Shown: one piece after another, positions 34,012 to 44,129 of the stretch
Layout: every line of letters begins with the position of its first letter
Position numbering within the stretch: position 1 is the first letter of the stretch
Source: JBGAJN01 sp044224905
GTDB taxonomy: Bacteria > Verrucomicrobiota > Verrucomicrobiia > Limisphaerales > JBGAJN01
Reading direction: 5' to 3'
DNA length: 64,000 bases
Assembly: GCA_044224905.1 (NCBI GenBank)
Contig: JBGAJN010000003.1
Location: 868,001 to 932,000, forward strand
Position numbers and translations under genes: made by a program
Notes under the pieces: generated by a model
What the model was told of the DNA's origin: nothing
Databases searched by the model: none
Seen by the model: the letters and a program-made list of their open reading frames with translations, nothing else

Positions 34012-36972
34012 ATGAAATTATTCGCCGCCTCCGCGCTCGCGCTCGTCGCTCTCACCTCCGTCGCCTTCGCCGCGGAACCGCAGGCCAGGATCAAACCCCT
34101 GCCCGCCGATATCGCTGAACTCATCGCCACTGAGAAACCGCTCTCGCCGGCGCAGGCTCTCACCGCGATGCAAACCGAGCCCGGCTTGCGCGTGGAACTC
34201 GCCGCGGCGGAACCGCTCACCGGCGATCCCGTCGCGCTCGCGTGGGATGAACGCGGCCGGCTGTTCGTCGCGGAGAATCGCGGCTACCCGACCGGTGCGC
34301 CGGACGGCACGCCCATGGGCATCGTCGCGATGCTCGAAGATACCAACGGCGACGGCGTTTATGACAAGCGCACCGAGTTCGCCACGGGCTTGAGTTATCC
34401 CAACGGCGTCATGTGCTGGCGCGGCGGCGTCATCGTCACGTGCGCGCCGGAGATTTATTACCTCAAGGACACGAATGGCGATGGCAAGGCGGACGTGCGC
34501 AAGGTGCTGTTCACCGGATTCATGACGAACTCCACGACGCAGATCCGCGTCGCGCATCCGACGCTCGCGCTCGATGGCTGGGTTTATCTCACGAGCGGCC
34601 TCACGGGCGGCAAGGTCAGCTGCCCCGATCATCCCGAGCGCAAGGCGGTGGAGTTCACGAAGAGCGATACGCGCTTTCGCCCCGACACGCTGGAGTTCGA
34701 AACTGTCGCGGGCACGGCACAATTCGGCGAATGCTTCGATGACTTCGGGCGCAAGTTCACCGTGGATAACCGCCACCCGCTCTCGATGGTCGCGTTGCAA
34801 CCACGTTATCTGAAGCGCAATCCCTATCTCGCCTTCAGCGAAACGATCGCGGACGTCGCGCCATCGGGCGAGCTTGGGAAGGTTTATCCGCTCGCGAAAG
34901 ATCACACGACGGCGGGCATGATGCCGAGTTTGATTCATGCGCCGCATGCGGGCACCTACACGTCGGCTTGCGGCATTCGCGTTTACGGCGGCGACGCGTT
35001 GCCGGCGGAATTCTACGGGAACTCTTTCACCTGCGAACCCGCGCAGGCGCTCGTGCAGCGGCAGGTCATTTCGCCCAACGGCGCGATTCTGAAAGGCACG
35101 ATCGGCCGCCCTGGCAGCGAAGTGATGGTGTCGGCGGACAGCTGGTTCCGTCCGGTCTTCGCGCAAAACGCGCCCGACGGCGCCATGTATATCGCGAGCA
35201 TGTATCGGAAGTTCATCGACCATCCGCAATACGTGCCGGCCGACATGCGCGACAAACTCGACTTCACCTCGGGCCGCAATCAAGGCCGCATCTACCGTCT
35301 CGTCGCCGAAGGAAAAATTGTTTCACGGAAGCGTTTCGATCTCGGCAAAGCGAGCACCGGGCAACTCGTCAGTGAACTGGCCAATCCGAAAGTCTGGTGG
35401 CGCGAGACCGCGTTCCGCTTGTTGTTGGAACGCGCCGACAAGGGAGCGATCTCCTCACTCAAATCCCTCGCCAAATCCGGCAAGACACCGCAAGCCCGCG
35501 TGCTCGCGTTGCATTTGCTCAACAACCTCGGCGCGCTGGACGACGCACAAATCACCGTGGCACTGGACGACAAGTCCGCGCCCGTTCGCGAAAACGCGCT
35601 TCAGCTTGCCGAACCGCGTCTAGCCAAGTCCGCCAAGCTCGCCGCCAAAGTAAAAACGCTCGCCGACGACACTGACTCACGCGTGCGTTTTCAGACCGCG
35701 CTCGCCCTCGGCGAATTGGAGGACTCGGACGTCATCACCGCCCTCGCGCACATAGCGGTTCACGAACCCGGCGACAAATGGACGCGCGCCGGAGTGCTCA
35801 GTTCGGTCGGCAAACGTTCCGGCGAATTTCTCGACGCGGTGCTGCGCCAGAGTTCAAACGCCGACGGCATGAATGCGTTGCTCGCCGAAACCTGCCGACT
35901 GGTCGGCGCGAGCCAGCCGCCCGAAACCCTTCCCCCGCTGCTCGCAAAGCTCACGTCAACCACCTCACTCGACTACGCCGAGCAATCGGCCGCCGTCACC
36001 GGACTCGGCGAATCGCTGCGTCCGCGCAAGCTCTCGCTCGCGAAGCTCACCGAGAAGGACGAGAAAGTGCGCGAAGGTTTGAGCCGCTTGATGAAGAACG
36101 CGGTGCAACTTGCCATCGATAGCAAGCAAACCACGCCCGCGCGACTCGCCGCCATGGGCCTGCTCGCGTTCTCGGATTTCGCCACCGCCGGCGCACCGTT
36201 GCAGGGCTTGCTCAATCCGCAACAGCCCACGGAAATCCAATCCGCCGCCGTGAAAGTGCTCACCGCTTTGCCCGGCGCTGATGCCACGAAGTATCTGCTC
36301 GAGGCCGCACGTTGGAAGAGCTTCACGCCGCCCGTGCGCGAAGCCGTGCTCGGATCGTTGATGTCGCAGAGCACCGGCGTGCAGACGTTGCTGGAAGCCA
36401 TCGAAGCCGGAGCCGTGACGCCGACGAGCATCGACCCCACGCGCCGCAATCAACTCTTGAAGAACCGCAACAAAGCACTCGCCGCCAAAGCCGAGACGCT
36501 TTTCAAAAATCTGCAAGGTGGCGATCGCATGAAAGTTTACGAGGAATACAAGGCGGTGCTCGCGTTGAAACCGAACGCCTCCAACGGCCATGGGATCTTC
36601 ACGAAGACCTGCGCGCAATGTCATCAGATGAACGGTGAAGGCGCGAAGGTGGGTCCCGAATTGAGCGGCATCGGCAATCAAGCGGCGGAAGTATTGCTCC
36701 TGCACATCCTCGTGCCGTCGTATGAAATCGTCGCCGGCTTCAACGCCTACGAAGTTGAAACCAAAGACGGCCGCACCGCGACCGGCTTGCTCGCCTCAGA
36801 GACGCCAACGAGCGTGACCTTGCGCCGCGCGCTTGGCGAAGAGGAAACCATTCTCCGCAACAACATCGCCTCAATGACAGCCGGAAACCTCTCGTTAATG
36901 CCGGACGAATTGGAGAAGACGATGAGCAAACAGGATTTGCGAGACTTGCTCGGGTTTCTGAAAGGCGAATGA
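34012..36972 (+). CDS. PVC-type propeller dehydrogenase with HEAT repeats and haem c
   Basis: A 986-residue exported protein of the PVC membrane-bound dehydrogenase plan (TIGR02604-like with C-terminal TIGR02603-like haem domain). ATG 34012 is followed by a signal peptide (MKLFAASALALVALT, cleavage near AFAAEPQ); the longer frame begins inside the inverted repeat. The propeller (about 60-430) shows WDERGRLFVAENRGYPTG, EDTNGDGVYDKRTEFATGL and DTNGDGKADVRKVLF, with repeated Ca-type D-x-N-G-D-G loops. HEAT-like helical repeats fill about 460-840. The haem c motif CAQCH is at 867-871, with Met in the following segment. It probably oxidises a sugar or alcohol and passes electrons through the haem. 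It is convergent with the ATPase gene, 10 bases apart. Confidence 0.9.
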   Translation: MKLFAASALALVALTSVAFAAEPQARIKPLPADIAELIATEKPLSPAQALTAMQTEPGLRVELAAAEPLTGDPVALAWDERGRLFVAENRGYPTGAPDGTPMGIVAMLEDTNGDGVYDKRTEFATGLSYPNGVMCWRGGVIVTCAPEIYYLKDTNGDGKADVRKVLFTGFMTNSTTQIRVAHPTLALDGWVYLTSGLTGGKVSCPDHPERKAVEFTKSDTRFRPDTLEFETVAGTAQFGECFDDFGRKFTVDNRHPLSMVALQPRYLKRNPYLAFSETIADVAPSGELGKVYPLAKDHTTAGMMPSLIHAPHAGTYTSACGIRVYGGDALPAEFYGNSFTCEPAQALVQRQVISPNGAILKGTIGRPGSEVMVSADSWFRPVFAQNAPDGAMYIASMYRKFIDHPQYVPADMRDKLDFTSGRNQGRIYRLVAEGKIVSRKRFDLGKASTGQLVSELANPKVWWRETAFRLLLERADKGAISSLKSLAKSGKTPQARVLALHLLNNLGALDDAQITVALDDKSAPVRENALQLAEPRLAKSAKLAAKVKTLADDTDSRVRFQTALALGELEDSDVITALAHIAVHEPGDKWTRAGVLSSVGKRSGEFLDAVLRQSSNADGMNALLAETCRLVGASQPPETLPPLLAKLTSTTSLDYAEQSAAVTGLGESLRPRKLSLAKLTEKDEKVREGLSRLMKNAVQLAIDSKQTTPARLAAMGLLAFSDFATAGAPLQGLLNPQQPTEIQSAAVKVLTALPGADATKYLLEAARWKSFTPPVREAVLGSLMSQSTGVQTLLEAIEAGAVTPTSIDPTRRNQLLKNRNKALAAKAETLFKNLQGGDRMKVYEEYKAVLALKPNASNGHGIFTKTCAQCHQMNGEGAKVGPELSGIGNQAAEVLLLHILVPSYEIVAGFNAYEVETKDGRTATGLLASETPTSVTLRRALGEEETILRNNIASMTAGNLSLMPDELEKTMSKQDLRDLLGFLKGE

Positions 36973-36982
36973 CCGCTGTTCG

Positions 36983-39709
36983 TCACTGCGGCAGCACGCG
37001 ATCGCCGCGTCCGCGTCCGAAGCGCAGCCACTTCTCGATCTCCACCACAACAAAAACGACCGCCGCCACACCGGCGATGCGCAGCCAGGATTGCGCGTTG
37101 ATCGGAGCGGAGTGGAAGAGTTTGTTCATGACCGGCGTGTAGGTGAAGAGGAGTTGCGCGCCCAGCATGGCCAGCGAGCCAACGATCGCCCAACGGTTCG
37201 TGAACCAGCCAATGACGAAGACGGAATGGTTCAAGGAACGGCAGTTGAAAAGATAGATCGTCTGAACGAGCACGATGCTGTTGACCGCGACGGTGCGGGC
37301 GGCGGCCAAACCAGTCTGCTCGACGCGCATTTCCCAAAGAAACAATCCCAGTCCCCCGCCCAGCATCATCAGCGACACCAACCCCGTCCGCATGATGAGC
37401 GGAAACGTGAGCAACGGCTGCTGCGGCGCGCGCGGAGGGCGACTCATCACGTCGCTTTCCTTTGGCTCGAACGCCAGCGACAGGCCCAGCAAGGTATCGG
37501 TCAGGTTAATCCACAGCAATTGCAGCGGCACCAAAGGCAACGGCAAACCGAGAACGATGGCACCCAACAGGGTCAGCGCTTCACCGAGGTTGGTTGGAAT
37601 GATCCACACGATGAACTTGGTGAGATTGTCAAAGACACCGCGCCCCTCCTCCACGGCTGCTTCAATCGACGCGAAGTTGTCGTCGGTGAGAACCATCGCA
37701 GCCGCGCCTTTCGCCACATCGGTGCCGCTGATTCCCATGGCCACGCCGATGTCCGCCTGCTTGAGCGCGGGCGCGTCATTCACACCGTCACCGGTCATGG
37801 CGACGACGTGACCGCGCGACTGCAGGGCGAGGACAAGCCGGAGCTTCTGCTCGGGCGCAACTCGCGCGAACACAGCGGTGCGCTCGGCGATTTCGGGAAG
37901 CTCCGCCTCGGAAATCTTTTCCAGTTCACGACCAGAGAGTGCGACCAGTTTCCCGTGCTCTTCGCGACCTTGAAGGCCAATTTGCCCGGCAACGGCGCGC
38001 GCGGTGACGAGGTGATCGCCCGTGATCATTTTCACGGCGATCCCAGCGCGCTGGCACTGACGCACGGACGCAATGGCCGCGGGGCGCGGCGGATCCATCA
38101 TTCCTTGCAACCCCAGGAACGTGAAACCGTCGGCGACATGAGCGTGCTCGAGCTTGGCGTGATGCGCACCAACATGCCGACGGGCCAACCCCAGCACGCG
38201 GAGTCCACGTGCAGCCATGGTTTCGGCAGCGCGATGCACCGCGGCCCGGTCGAGGGCGACCAGCGTGCCGTCTTCGCCAAGCGCGTCGGCACAGCGCTCG
38301 AGCAAGCGTTCGAGCGCACCAACTTTGTAAATGACGCGGCCCTTTTGTGCTTCGTGAAGCGTGGCGCGGAACATGTGCTCCGACTCAAACGGAATCATGT
38401 CCACCCGCGGCGACGCGCGATGCATATCCGCGCGAATCAATCCGCCCTTCTCAGCCGCGACGAGCAACGCGGCTTCCGTGGGATCGCCATGCACCTTGAT
38501 CCGACCGTCTTCGCGCAGAAGTTGTGATTCATTGCAAAGCACGCCGGCGAGCAAACACTCCGCCAAAGCGGGATGGTCAGGCACTTTAACAACGGCACCC
38601 GCGAGGCGAAGTTCACCTTTCGATTCATAGCCGCCGCCCGTGACTTCGTAGATTCTTCCGCCCGCGAAAATCTCCTGCACGGTCATCTGGTTTTCGGTGA
38701 GCGTGCCGGTCTTGTCCGAGCAAATCACCGTGGTGCTACCGAGCGTTTCCACGGCGGGCAATTTGCGAATGATGGCCCGGCGCTTCGCCATGCGCGACAC
38801 GCCAATCGCGAGCACGATCGTGACAGCGGCGGGCAGGCCTTCGGGAATTGCTCCCACCGCCAAAGCCACCGCGGCCATGAACATCTCCGCGGTCTTTTCG
38901 CCCCGCGCCACGCCGAAGACAAACGTCGCGACGGCCAGCACAACGATGACCCACAGCACGAGCTTGCTGAATTGCGCAATCTTCTTGGTCAGCGGCGTGG
39001 ACAATTCCACCGCGCCTGAAATGAGGTGAGAAATGCGCCCGGTCTCCGTCTGATCGCCGATGGCCCACACAACGCCTTCGGCCTGGCCGCTGGTGATGAG
39101 CGTTCCGGTATACGCAATATTTTTCCGCTCGGCCAAAATCGTATCGAGCGCCAGCGCGCCGGCGTGTTTGGCAACGGGTAGCGACTCGCCCGTCAAAGCG
39201 GATTCATCCGCGTGAAGATTGCGCACATGGAAGAGCCGCAAGTCGGCGGGAACCCGGTCGCCGGCCTGGAGCAACACCACGTCGCCAGGTACGAGTTCCT
39301 CGGAGTGAACACGGCGTTTGCGTCCATCACGACGCACGGTGGTTTCGGTGGCGACCATTCTTGCCAGCGCCTCGATGGCTTTCTCCGCCTTCGCCTCCTG
39401 AAGGAAGCCGACGACTGCATTGAAAACCACGACGCCCATGATGACCGACGAATCGACCCATTCGCCAAGGAACGCCGTGACGCCGACGGCCACGAGCAGG
39501 ATATAAACGAGCGGCTGGTTAAATTGTTGAAGAAACTTCAGCCACGCCGGAGTGCCGCGCCGCGCGGTGACGCGATTCGGACCCAATTCCTTCTGGCGCC
39601 GAATCACCTCCGCATCCGCGAGCCCAACGGCAAGGTCCACATCGAGCAAACGCACGACTTCCGTGGCGTCGAGATGGTGCCAGTGAGTGGATGGGGAGTG
39701 TTTTGTCAT
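36983..39709 (-). CDS. P-type cation-transporting ATPase (type II, CtpF/PacL-like)
   Basis: A 908-residue inner-membrane pump. Motifs in order: N-terminal cation ATPase domain (LGPNRVTARRGTP), actuator TGES (173-176), membrane helix 4 with PEGLP (289-293), phosphorylation site DKTGTLT with Asp332, nucleotide-binding segment KVGALERLL, hinge GDGVNDAP, and helices 5-6 with IPTNLGEALTLLGAI and WINLTDTLLGLSLAFEP. This pattern fits the bacterial type II group (CtpF/PacL), usually calcium or other divalent cation export, though helix 6 is less clear than in proven calcium pumps. I start at ATG 39709; a GTG at 39724 would add five residues. The upstream neighbour on the same strand ends 150 bases before it. 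Confidence 0.9.
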   Translation of the reverse strand: MTKHSPSTHWHHLDATEVVRLLDVDLAVGLADAEVIRRQKELGPNRVTARRGTPAWLKFLQQFNQPLVYILLVAVGVTAFLGEWVDSSVIMGVVVFNAVVGFLQEAKAEKAIEALARMVATETTVRRDGRKRRVHSEELVPGDVVLLQAGDRVPADLRLFHVRNLHADESALTGESLPVAKHAGALALDTILAERKNIAYTGTLITSGQAEGVVWAIGDQTETGRISHLISGAVELSTPLTKKIAQFSKLVLWVIVVLAVATFVFGVARGEKTAEMFMAAVALAVGAIPEGLPAAVTIVLAIGVSRMAKRRAIIRKLPAVETLGSTTVICSDKTGTLTENQMTVQEIFAGGRIYEVTGGGYESKGELRLAGAVVKVPDHPALAECLLAGVLCNESQLLREDGRIKVHGDPTEAALLVAAEKGGLIRADMHRASPRVDMIPFESEHMFRATLHEAQKGRVIYKVGALERLLERCADALGEDGTLVALDRAAVHRAAETMAARGLRVLGLARRHVGAHHAKLEHAHVADGFTFLGLQGMMDPPRPAAIASVRQCQRAGIAVKMITGDHLVTARAVAGQIGLQGREEHGKLVALSGRELEKISEAELPEIAERTAVFARVAPEQKLRLVLALQSRGHVVAMTGDGVNDAPALKQADIGVAMGISGTDVAKGAAAMVLTDDNFASIEAAVEEGRGVFDNLTKFIVWIIPTNLGEALTLLGAIVLGLPLPLVPLQLLWINLTDTLLGLSLAFEPKESDVMSRPPRAPQQPLLTFPLIMRTGLVSLMMLGGGLGLFLWEMRVEQTGLAAARTVAVNSIVLVQTIYLFNCRSLNHSVFVIGWFTNRWAIVGSLAMLGAQLLFTYTPVMNKLFHSAPINAQSWLRIAGVAAVVFVVVEIEKWLRFGRGRGDRVLPQ

Positions 39710-39859
39710 GCGACGAAAAGCCACCGACAGAATGATTCAAATCACCCGCTTGTAAACCATTTGAAAGCTCGCTGAAAAATATTCGACACCACGAAAACAG
39801 CGCCATCGGCTCCGCGTGAAATAATCTCGGAGAGTTCCGATAAGCGCGCGTTTGCGATT

Positions 39860-42800
39860 CTAGCGGGCCGCCACTCGTTCCGTAATTTCCTTGGCGTTCG
39901 TACGGAGCACTTCGATACCTCCCAGCAGAGGCAGATGCGCGGCGTCGGTCGCGCCCGTGGGAATCATTTCGAGCGAGAGATTCTCGGCCACCGGTATGTC
40001 GTGAAACTCGGCGACGTAGGCGCGTTGCACGCCACCGGCCTTGGCTACGAGGTCGAAACTCTTGGCCACGATCTTGTCCTGAAGTTTGATGTCAAATATG
40101 CGTTGCCCAGCCTGATCCTTTTCCTGGGCCATGAAGTAAAGGCGGACCGTATAGGTTGCCGGCTTTTGCCCCTTGCCAATCAGCGGCAGCTCGGCTCGCG
40201 AAAGGCCGCGTGCGCCGGAGGAGAACACCCACGGCGTATCCGTATTCGCCACGCGATAGGACTCCGCGTTGAAGCTGAAGTAGTCGCCGTCTTTCGCAAA
40301 CTTGGCATTGAGGTCAAGCGGGAGGTCAATGCCGGCGCGTGACGACGGTCGCGGGTAGCTGAGCCAAAGCTTGCCCTGCGCATCACGCCGGTCGCCCGGA
40401 GCGCCCAGATTCAACGCCATGTGCTGCACCGGCTGGTTCGCGCCGCTCGCGCTATAAACTCCCCATTGCATCCGGTTGTCCCGCGGTTCAAACACGACCG
40501 TAGCAGCAATGGAAAAGAGACACACGCAACCGGCGCTGGCCTCGGGGATCATCACCAGGCCATTCGCAGGGATGGTGTTGATCCAGCAACCAAGGCGATG
40601 CCCGGCGAAATGTTCAGTCCCCTCGTCCTGATCGCGGTTGTAAAAAGCGGTAAACTTCGAACGAAAAAACATCATGTTGGGCGTGGCCGAGATCGCGCCG
40701 CAATGGTGGCCTGGGCGCGCAAACATCCACGGGGTCTGCTCGCCCGTGAGCGGGTGCGTGCGCATTTTCTGTTTACCAGTGTAAAGATCGTAACTCCACG
40801 GCTCCGCGATTATTTCATTGTCGATGATGATCGGGCGGTGGCGATAGTTCGCATCTTTGGCCCAAAGTTTTTCGCCGGAGTTCGCGTCGAGCACCACGAG
40901 GCGACGACGCTCAAACTCGCCGGCGAGGAATTGCGTCCAGTAATGACCGTTGGCATTCGCACCGCCGAGCACGATGTGGTTGTTGTGGTAGATGAGGGTG
41001 AGGCTTCCGCCGCCGATGCCTATATCGCTGCAGTCGGTCACGTCCACCGGCTTGGCCCAATTCTGCCGGCCCGTGCGGGCGTCGAGAGCGACTGCGAGGC
41101 GCATGTCGGACTTCTTGACCCGCTCCTCGGCGAGTTCGCGCGCGGCACCCGTCAGGTTTTTAAGTGCACTCTTGTCTTGCTTGAGGAATTCCTCGCGCTG
41201 CTCCGGCGTGAGCGAACTGTCGACGAAGAAAATGCGACCGTCGCCCACGGCAATGGAAACGTGCGAGATGCTCTTGCCTTGATACGACCAAGCGAGGTTC
41301 CCACCGGCGACGTCGTAAGCGAAGACTTTGTCAGTACCGCCCGGGGCAATTTTTCCCCGCCGCTTTTGTTCGGCGGCCAGTTCCTTGCGGTCGGTTGCCG
41401 TGCCGAAGATCATGCCCTTGTCGTAGGCGATATAACTCCACGTGCGACTCGCGCCATCGCCGGACGGGGGCACTGTGAACGTGTGCCGGATGCGTCCGGT
41501 AGCAGCATCGAGGTGATAGCATTTCTCCTCCACGAGCACGAAGAGACTGTCGTCACTCGCAGCCATGTTACCCGGTTCGCGCGCGGCTTTGAGCCCGTCA
41601 CGAAGTGCGCCGGGATTTTTCCACTCCCAGAGGAACTGACCGTTGTATGCGTCGTACGCCATCACCGTCCACTCGCCCTGAATGAAGAGACGACCGTTGG
41701 CGGAAATTGGCCCAACCGCGCCAGCGTGGCGGTTGACCATCTGGCCGGGACCGGGATCGCCATACCAAAGCACGCCCAAGCCGCCTTTGATTCGATCATC
41801 GTCGTTGCTCGAAGTGTTCGCCGCGTTGCCATATTGATGCGACCACGCACCCGCACCCGGCAGCGATGCCCGCACGAGTCGGGACCAATTGCCAGCCGTC
41901 TGCACAGTGGCCTTCTCCTCGGGCAACTTTGTGGCGGCGAGCCAGGCAGAAATTGTCGAGCGCGCCTTTGCCTTCACCGCGGGAGCTGCGCTGTCGGACA
42001 CACCAAGGCAGATGGTACCGCCGATCGGCTTGAGATTGCGCGCGACTTCCGTCGGAATACCCGGCATTTCCCCAGTGAGCAAGAGCGTGTCTGAGACGAT
42101 CAGGTTGGCGAAGTAACTCGCATAAGGAACCACCGAAAGGTCGAGGTGGTCCACCGTGATGCGCGGGCCGTAAAGGCCGGTCTTGATGAGCGCGGCGCGC
42201 GAGGACGTCACTTTCCGCTCGTCGGTTTCCAGCGCGTAAACGGTCAACTCCGTTCGCTTCGCCAACTCGTAGGCGAGCCGCCCCTGCTCGTTGCCGACTA
42301 CGAGACAGAAACCGCGCTTGATACCGGTTTGCTGGAGTATGGATTCCGCCGCGGCGGAATAAATTTCTGAGAACTGATCCTTCGGGAACGGTTCAGTGAC
42401 CGACGCCGTCACGCCAGTGACCGCAGGCAACACATTTTGCGTCGCATCAGGAAACGAGTAAATTTTACCCGCCGTGGTACTGACAATAAGATGCCCTTCC
42501 GCCGCCGCCAGTCCGCGAGCCTCGCCTTCCACGACCGATTTCCACACTGGGTTCCCCGTGTTGGCGTCGAGGCAAACCACCTCGTCCTGTCCGCCCACCA
42601 CCAACGTTTGTCCCGAAAGGATCATCGACGAATCGTGCTTCAATGGTGTCCTCCATTTCACTCCTTCGTCGGAGAACTGGGCGCGTTCCTTTTGCAACTT
42701 GGCGAGCTGATCCTTTTTCTTTTGGTAATCCAGGCGCTTTGGCTCGTAACGCTGCCCCGCAGCCGCGAATGCTTTCTCAAACTTCGAAAGAGCAGTCTGC

Positions 42801-44020
42801 GCTGTTGCAAATTCAGCCGACTGCGTTTTGCCCGCCGCTTCAAGCGCTTTGAGCTCGCTTCGCGCCGCCTTCAGTTCGGCTTCAGCCGCTTGGACCTTCT
42901 TCAATTCGGTCAAGGCCGCATGCTTCTTCAAATCGGCATTCAGCTTTGAAATCGTGCCTTCGATTCTATGGCGCTCGCGCGTGCCCTCAGCATGGCGCAA
43001 GCGGTCGACCGCCACGATCGCCTTGCCGTTGGCCATGTAGCCAATGTCGCCAGCCAGAGTCATCTGCCGGCCCTGAAACCACGCGAAGCCGGTCTTCCCT
43101 TTTTTTTGATCGATCGCGAGAATCTGATGTTCGCCGACCGCATAAATCTGATCATCCACCAATAGCGCCTGCGTCCCGCCAATCTGCCCGCCCGCGTCGC
43201 CACGCCAGCCCGGCGCAGGTTTGTTGAGAAATTCTCCCGTCGCCCGATTGAATGCCGAGGCCAGAGAGCGACCCGAAGGCACGAACAACGTCTCCTTCGT
43301 AGCGAGCAGATAACCCTGCGGCGACAGGTCGTTCCGCCCGGCATCCTCCTGGCTGATAGCGTCGTTCTTCCAAATCACTTTGCCCGTCGCTGCGTCCACC
43401 GCGTACAGGAAGACGTTCTCGTGCGGAAACACGCCCGCACCGAAGTACGCCTTGCCGTCTTCAACCAGCACGCCAGTACGCACCGGCCAGCGTGAAATCA
43501 TCCGCCCGCGGGCAAGAATGCGTTCATCATTCGATCCCGCGCGCAACTTCCAGATCAACTTCCCGGTGACAGCATCGAGGCAATAGACATGTCCGTCGTC
43601 CGAGCCGATGAACACGCGACCATCAGCCACCGTTGGCGCGAGTCGCACCGGAGCGTCGGTAAAGAAAGCCCATTCCTCCACGCCCGTCTTGAGATTCCGA
43701 CAGTAAACCCGTCCATCCACCGACGAGCCGTAGAACACGCGCCCGGCGACAATGGCCACGTGAAACACGTCGTCAAAACGGACGCGATTGCGCAATTCGA
43801 GTCCCTCGATTGTGCGTCCATCTTCACCGGAAAAGGCGAGCTGCGGCGGAGTCGGCGAAGATTGTACCCAGCCTTGCCTCAACGGTGCCGCAAGTGCCTC
43901 CGGAGTGTAACCGACGCGGGAGATGTCGTGGAGGTAGGTCGGCCAGTCCGCGCGGCCAACTGACGAAAGCAGGCCGAAGAACCCTGCAACTATCGACACG
44001 CGGAAAAATGAAGTGTTCAT
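39860..44020 (-). CDS. exported PQQ-like propeller protein with coiled coil and methyltransferase-like insert
   Basis: A 1386-residue exported protein. Order: signal peptide (ends near SSVGRADW); PQQ/BamB-type propeller strands (about 85-340; VYCLDAVTGKLIWKLR, LYAVDAATGKVIWK); a charged coiled coil (about 340-450, many K/E/A/Q); more propeller strands (460-525; VVCLDANTGNPVWK); a Rossmann-like domain (about 553-690) with GFCLVVGNEQGRLAYELA, an acidic strand end in YALETDERKV, VDHLDLS and FANLIVSDTLL, all in the order of class I SAM-dependent methyltransferases; a second propeller (about 720-1190); and a malectin/CBM-like C-terminal sandwich (about 1225-1375, YTVRLYFMAQEKD). An exported SAM enzyme would lack its cofactor, so this insert may have another ligand. 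Divergent from the next gene. Confidence 0.8.
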   Translation of the reverse strand: MNTSFFRVSIVAGFFGLLSSVGRADWPTYLHDISRVGYTPEALAAPLRQGWVQSSPTPPQLAFSGEDGRTIEGLELRNRVRFDDVFHVAIVAGRVFYGSSVDGRVYCRNLKTGVEEWAFFTDAPVRLAPTVADGRVFIGSDDGHVYCLDAVTGKLIWKLRAGSNDERILARGRMISRWPVRTGVLVEDGKAYFGAGVFPHENVFLYAVDAATGKVIWKNDAISQEDAGRNDLSPQGYLLATKETLFVPSGRSLASAFNRATGEFLNKPAPGWRGDAGGQIGGTQALLVDDQIYAVGEHQILAIDQKKGKTGFAWFQGRQMTLAGDIGYMANGKAIVAVDRLRHAEGTRERHRIEGTISKLNADLKKHAALTELKKVQAAEAELKAARSELKALEAAGKTQSAEFATAQTALSKFEKAFAAAGQRYEPKRLDYQKKKDQLAKLQKERAQFSDEGVKWRTPLKHDSSMILSGQTLVVGGQDEVVCLDANTGNPVWKSVVEGEARGLAAAEGHLIVSTTAGKIYSFPDATQNVLPAVTGVTASVTEPFPKDQFSEIYSAAAESILQQTGIKRGFCLVVGNEQGRLAYELAKRTELTVYALETDERKVTSSRAALIKTGLYGPRITVDHLDLSVVPYASYFANLIVSDTLLLTGEMPGIPTEVARNLKPIGGTICLGVSDSAAPAVKAKARSTISAWLAATKLPEEKATVQTAGNWSRLVRASLPGAGAWSHQYGNAANTSSNDDDRIKGGLGVLWYGDPGPGQMVNRHAGAVGPISANGRLFIQGEWTVMAYDAYNGQFLWEWKNPGALRDGLKAAREPGNMAASDDSLFVLVEEKCYHLDAATGRIRHTFTVPPSGDGASRTWSYIAYDKGMIFGTATDRKELAAEQKRRGKIAPGGTDKVFAYDVAGGNLAWSYQGKSISHVSIAVGDGRIFFVDSSLTPEQREEFLKQDKSALKNLTGAARELAEERVKKSDMRLAVALDARTGRQNWAKPVDVTDCSDIGIGGGSLTLIYHNNHIVLGGANANGHYWTQFLAGEFERRRLVVLDANSGEKLWAKDANYRHRPIIIDNEIIAEPWSYDLYTGKQKMRTHPLTGEQTPWMFARPGHHCGAISATPNMMFFRSKFTAFYNRDQDEGTEHFAGHRLGCWINTIPANGLVMIPEASAGCVCLFSIAATVVFEPRDNRMQWGVYSASGANQPVQHMALNLGAPGDRRDAQGKLWLSYPRPSSRAGIDLPLDLNAKFAKDGDYFSFNAESYRVANTDTPWVFSSGARGLSRAELPLIGKGQKPATYTVRLYFMAQEKDQAGQRIFDIKLQDKIVAKSFDLVAKAGGVQRAYVAEFHDIPVAENLSLEMIPTGATDAAHLPLLGGIEVLRTNAKEITERVAAR

Positions 44021-44129
44021 ATGGGCAATCTGTCAGACGCTTGCACGGACCAATTTAATGGAATAGAAGATTGTGTTCCGTAACTCAAAGTTTCAGCAAA
44101 CAAATACTGTCCACACAGCCCCGCACCTC

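Noticed and set aside
32163..34118. A 651-codon open frame on the plus strand opposite the ROK-like gene
   Set aside because: Composition is Arg/His/Ala-rich as expected from the complement of a GC-rich gene; the minus strand gives a protein with recognisable ATP-binding motifs.
37091..38527. A 478-codon plus-strand open frame opposite the P-type ATPase
   Set aside because: The ATPase frame has all diagnostic motifs; this one is His/Arg-rich shadow.
40421..42094. A 557-codon plus-strand open frame opposite the propeller chimera
   Set aside because: Antisense shadow; no motif or leader, while the minus frame shows repeated propeller strands.
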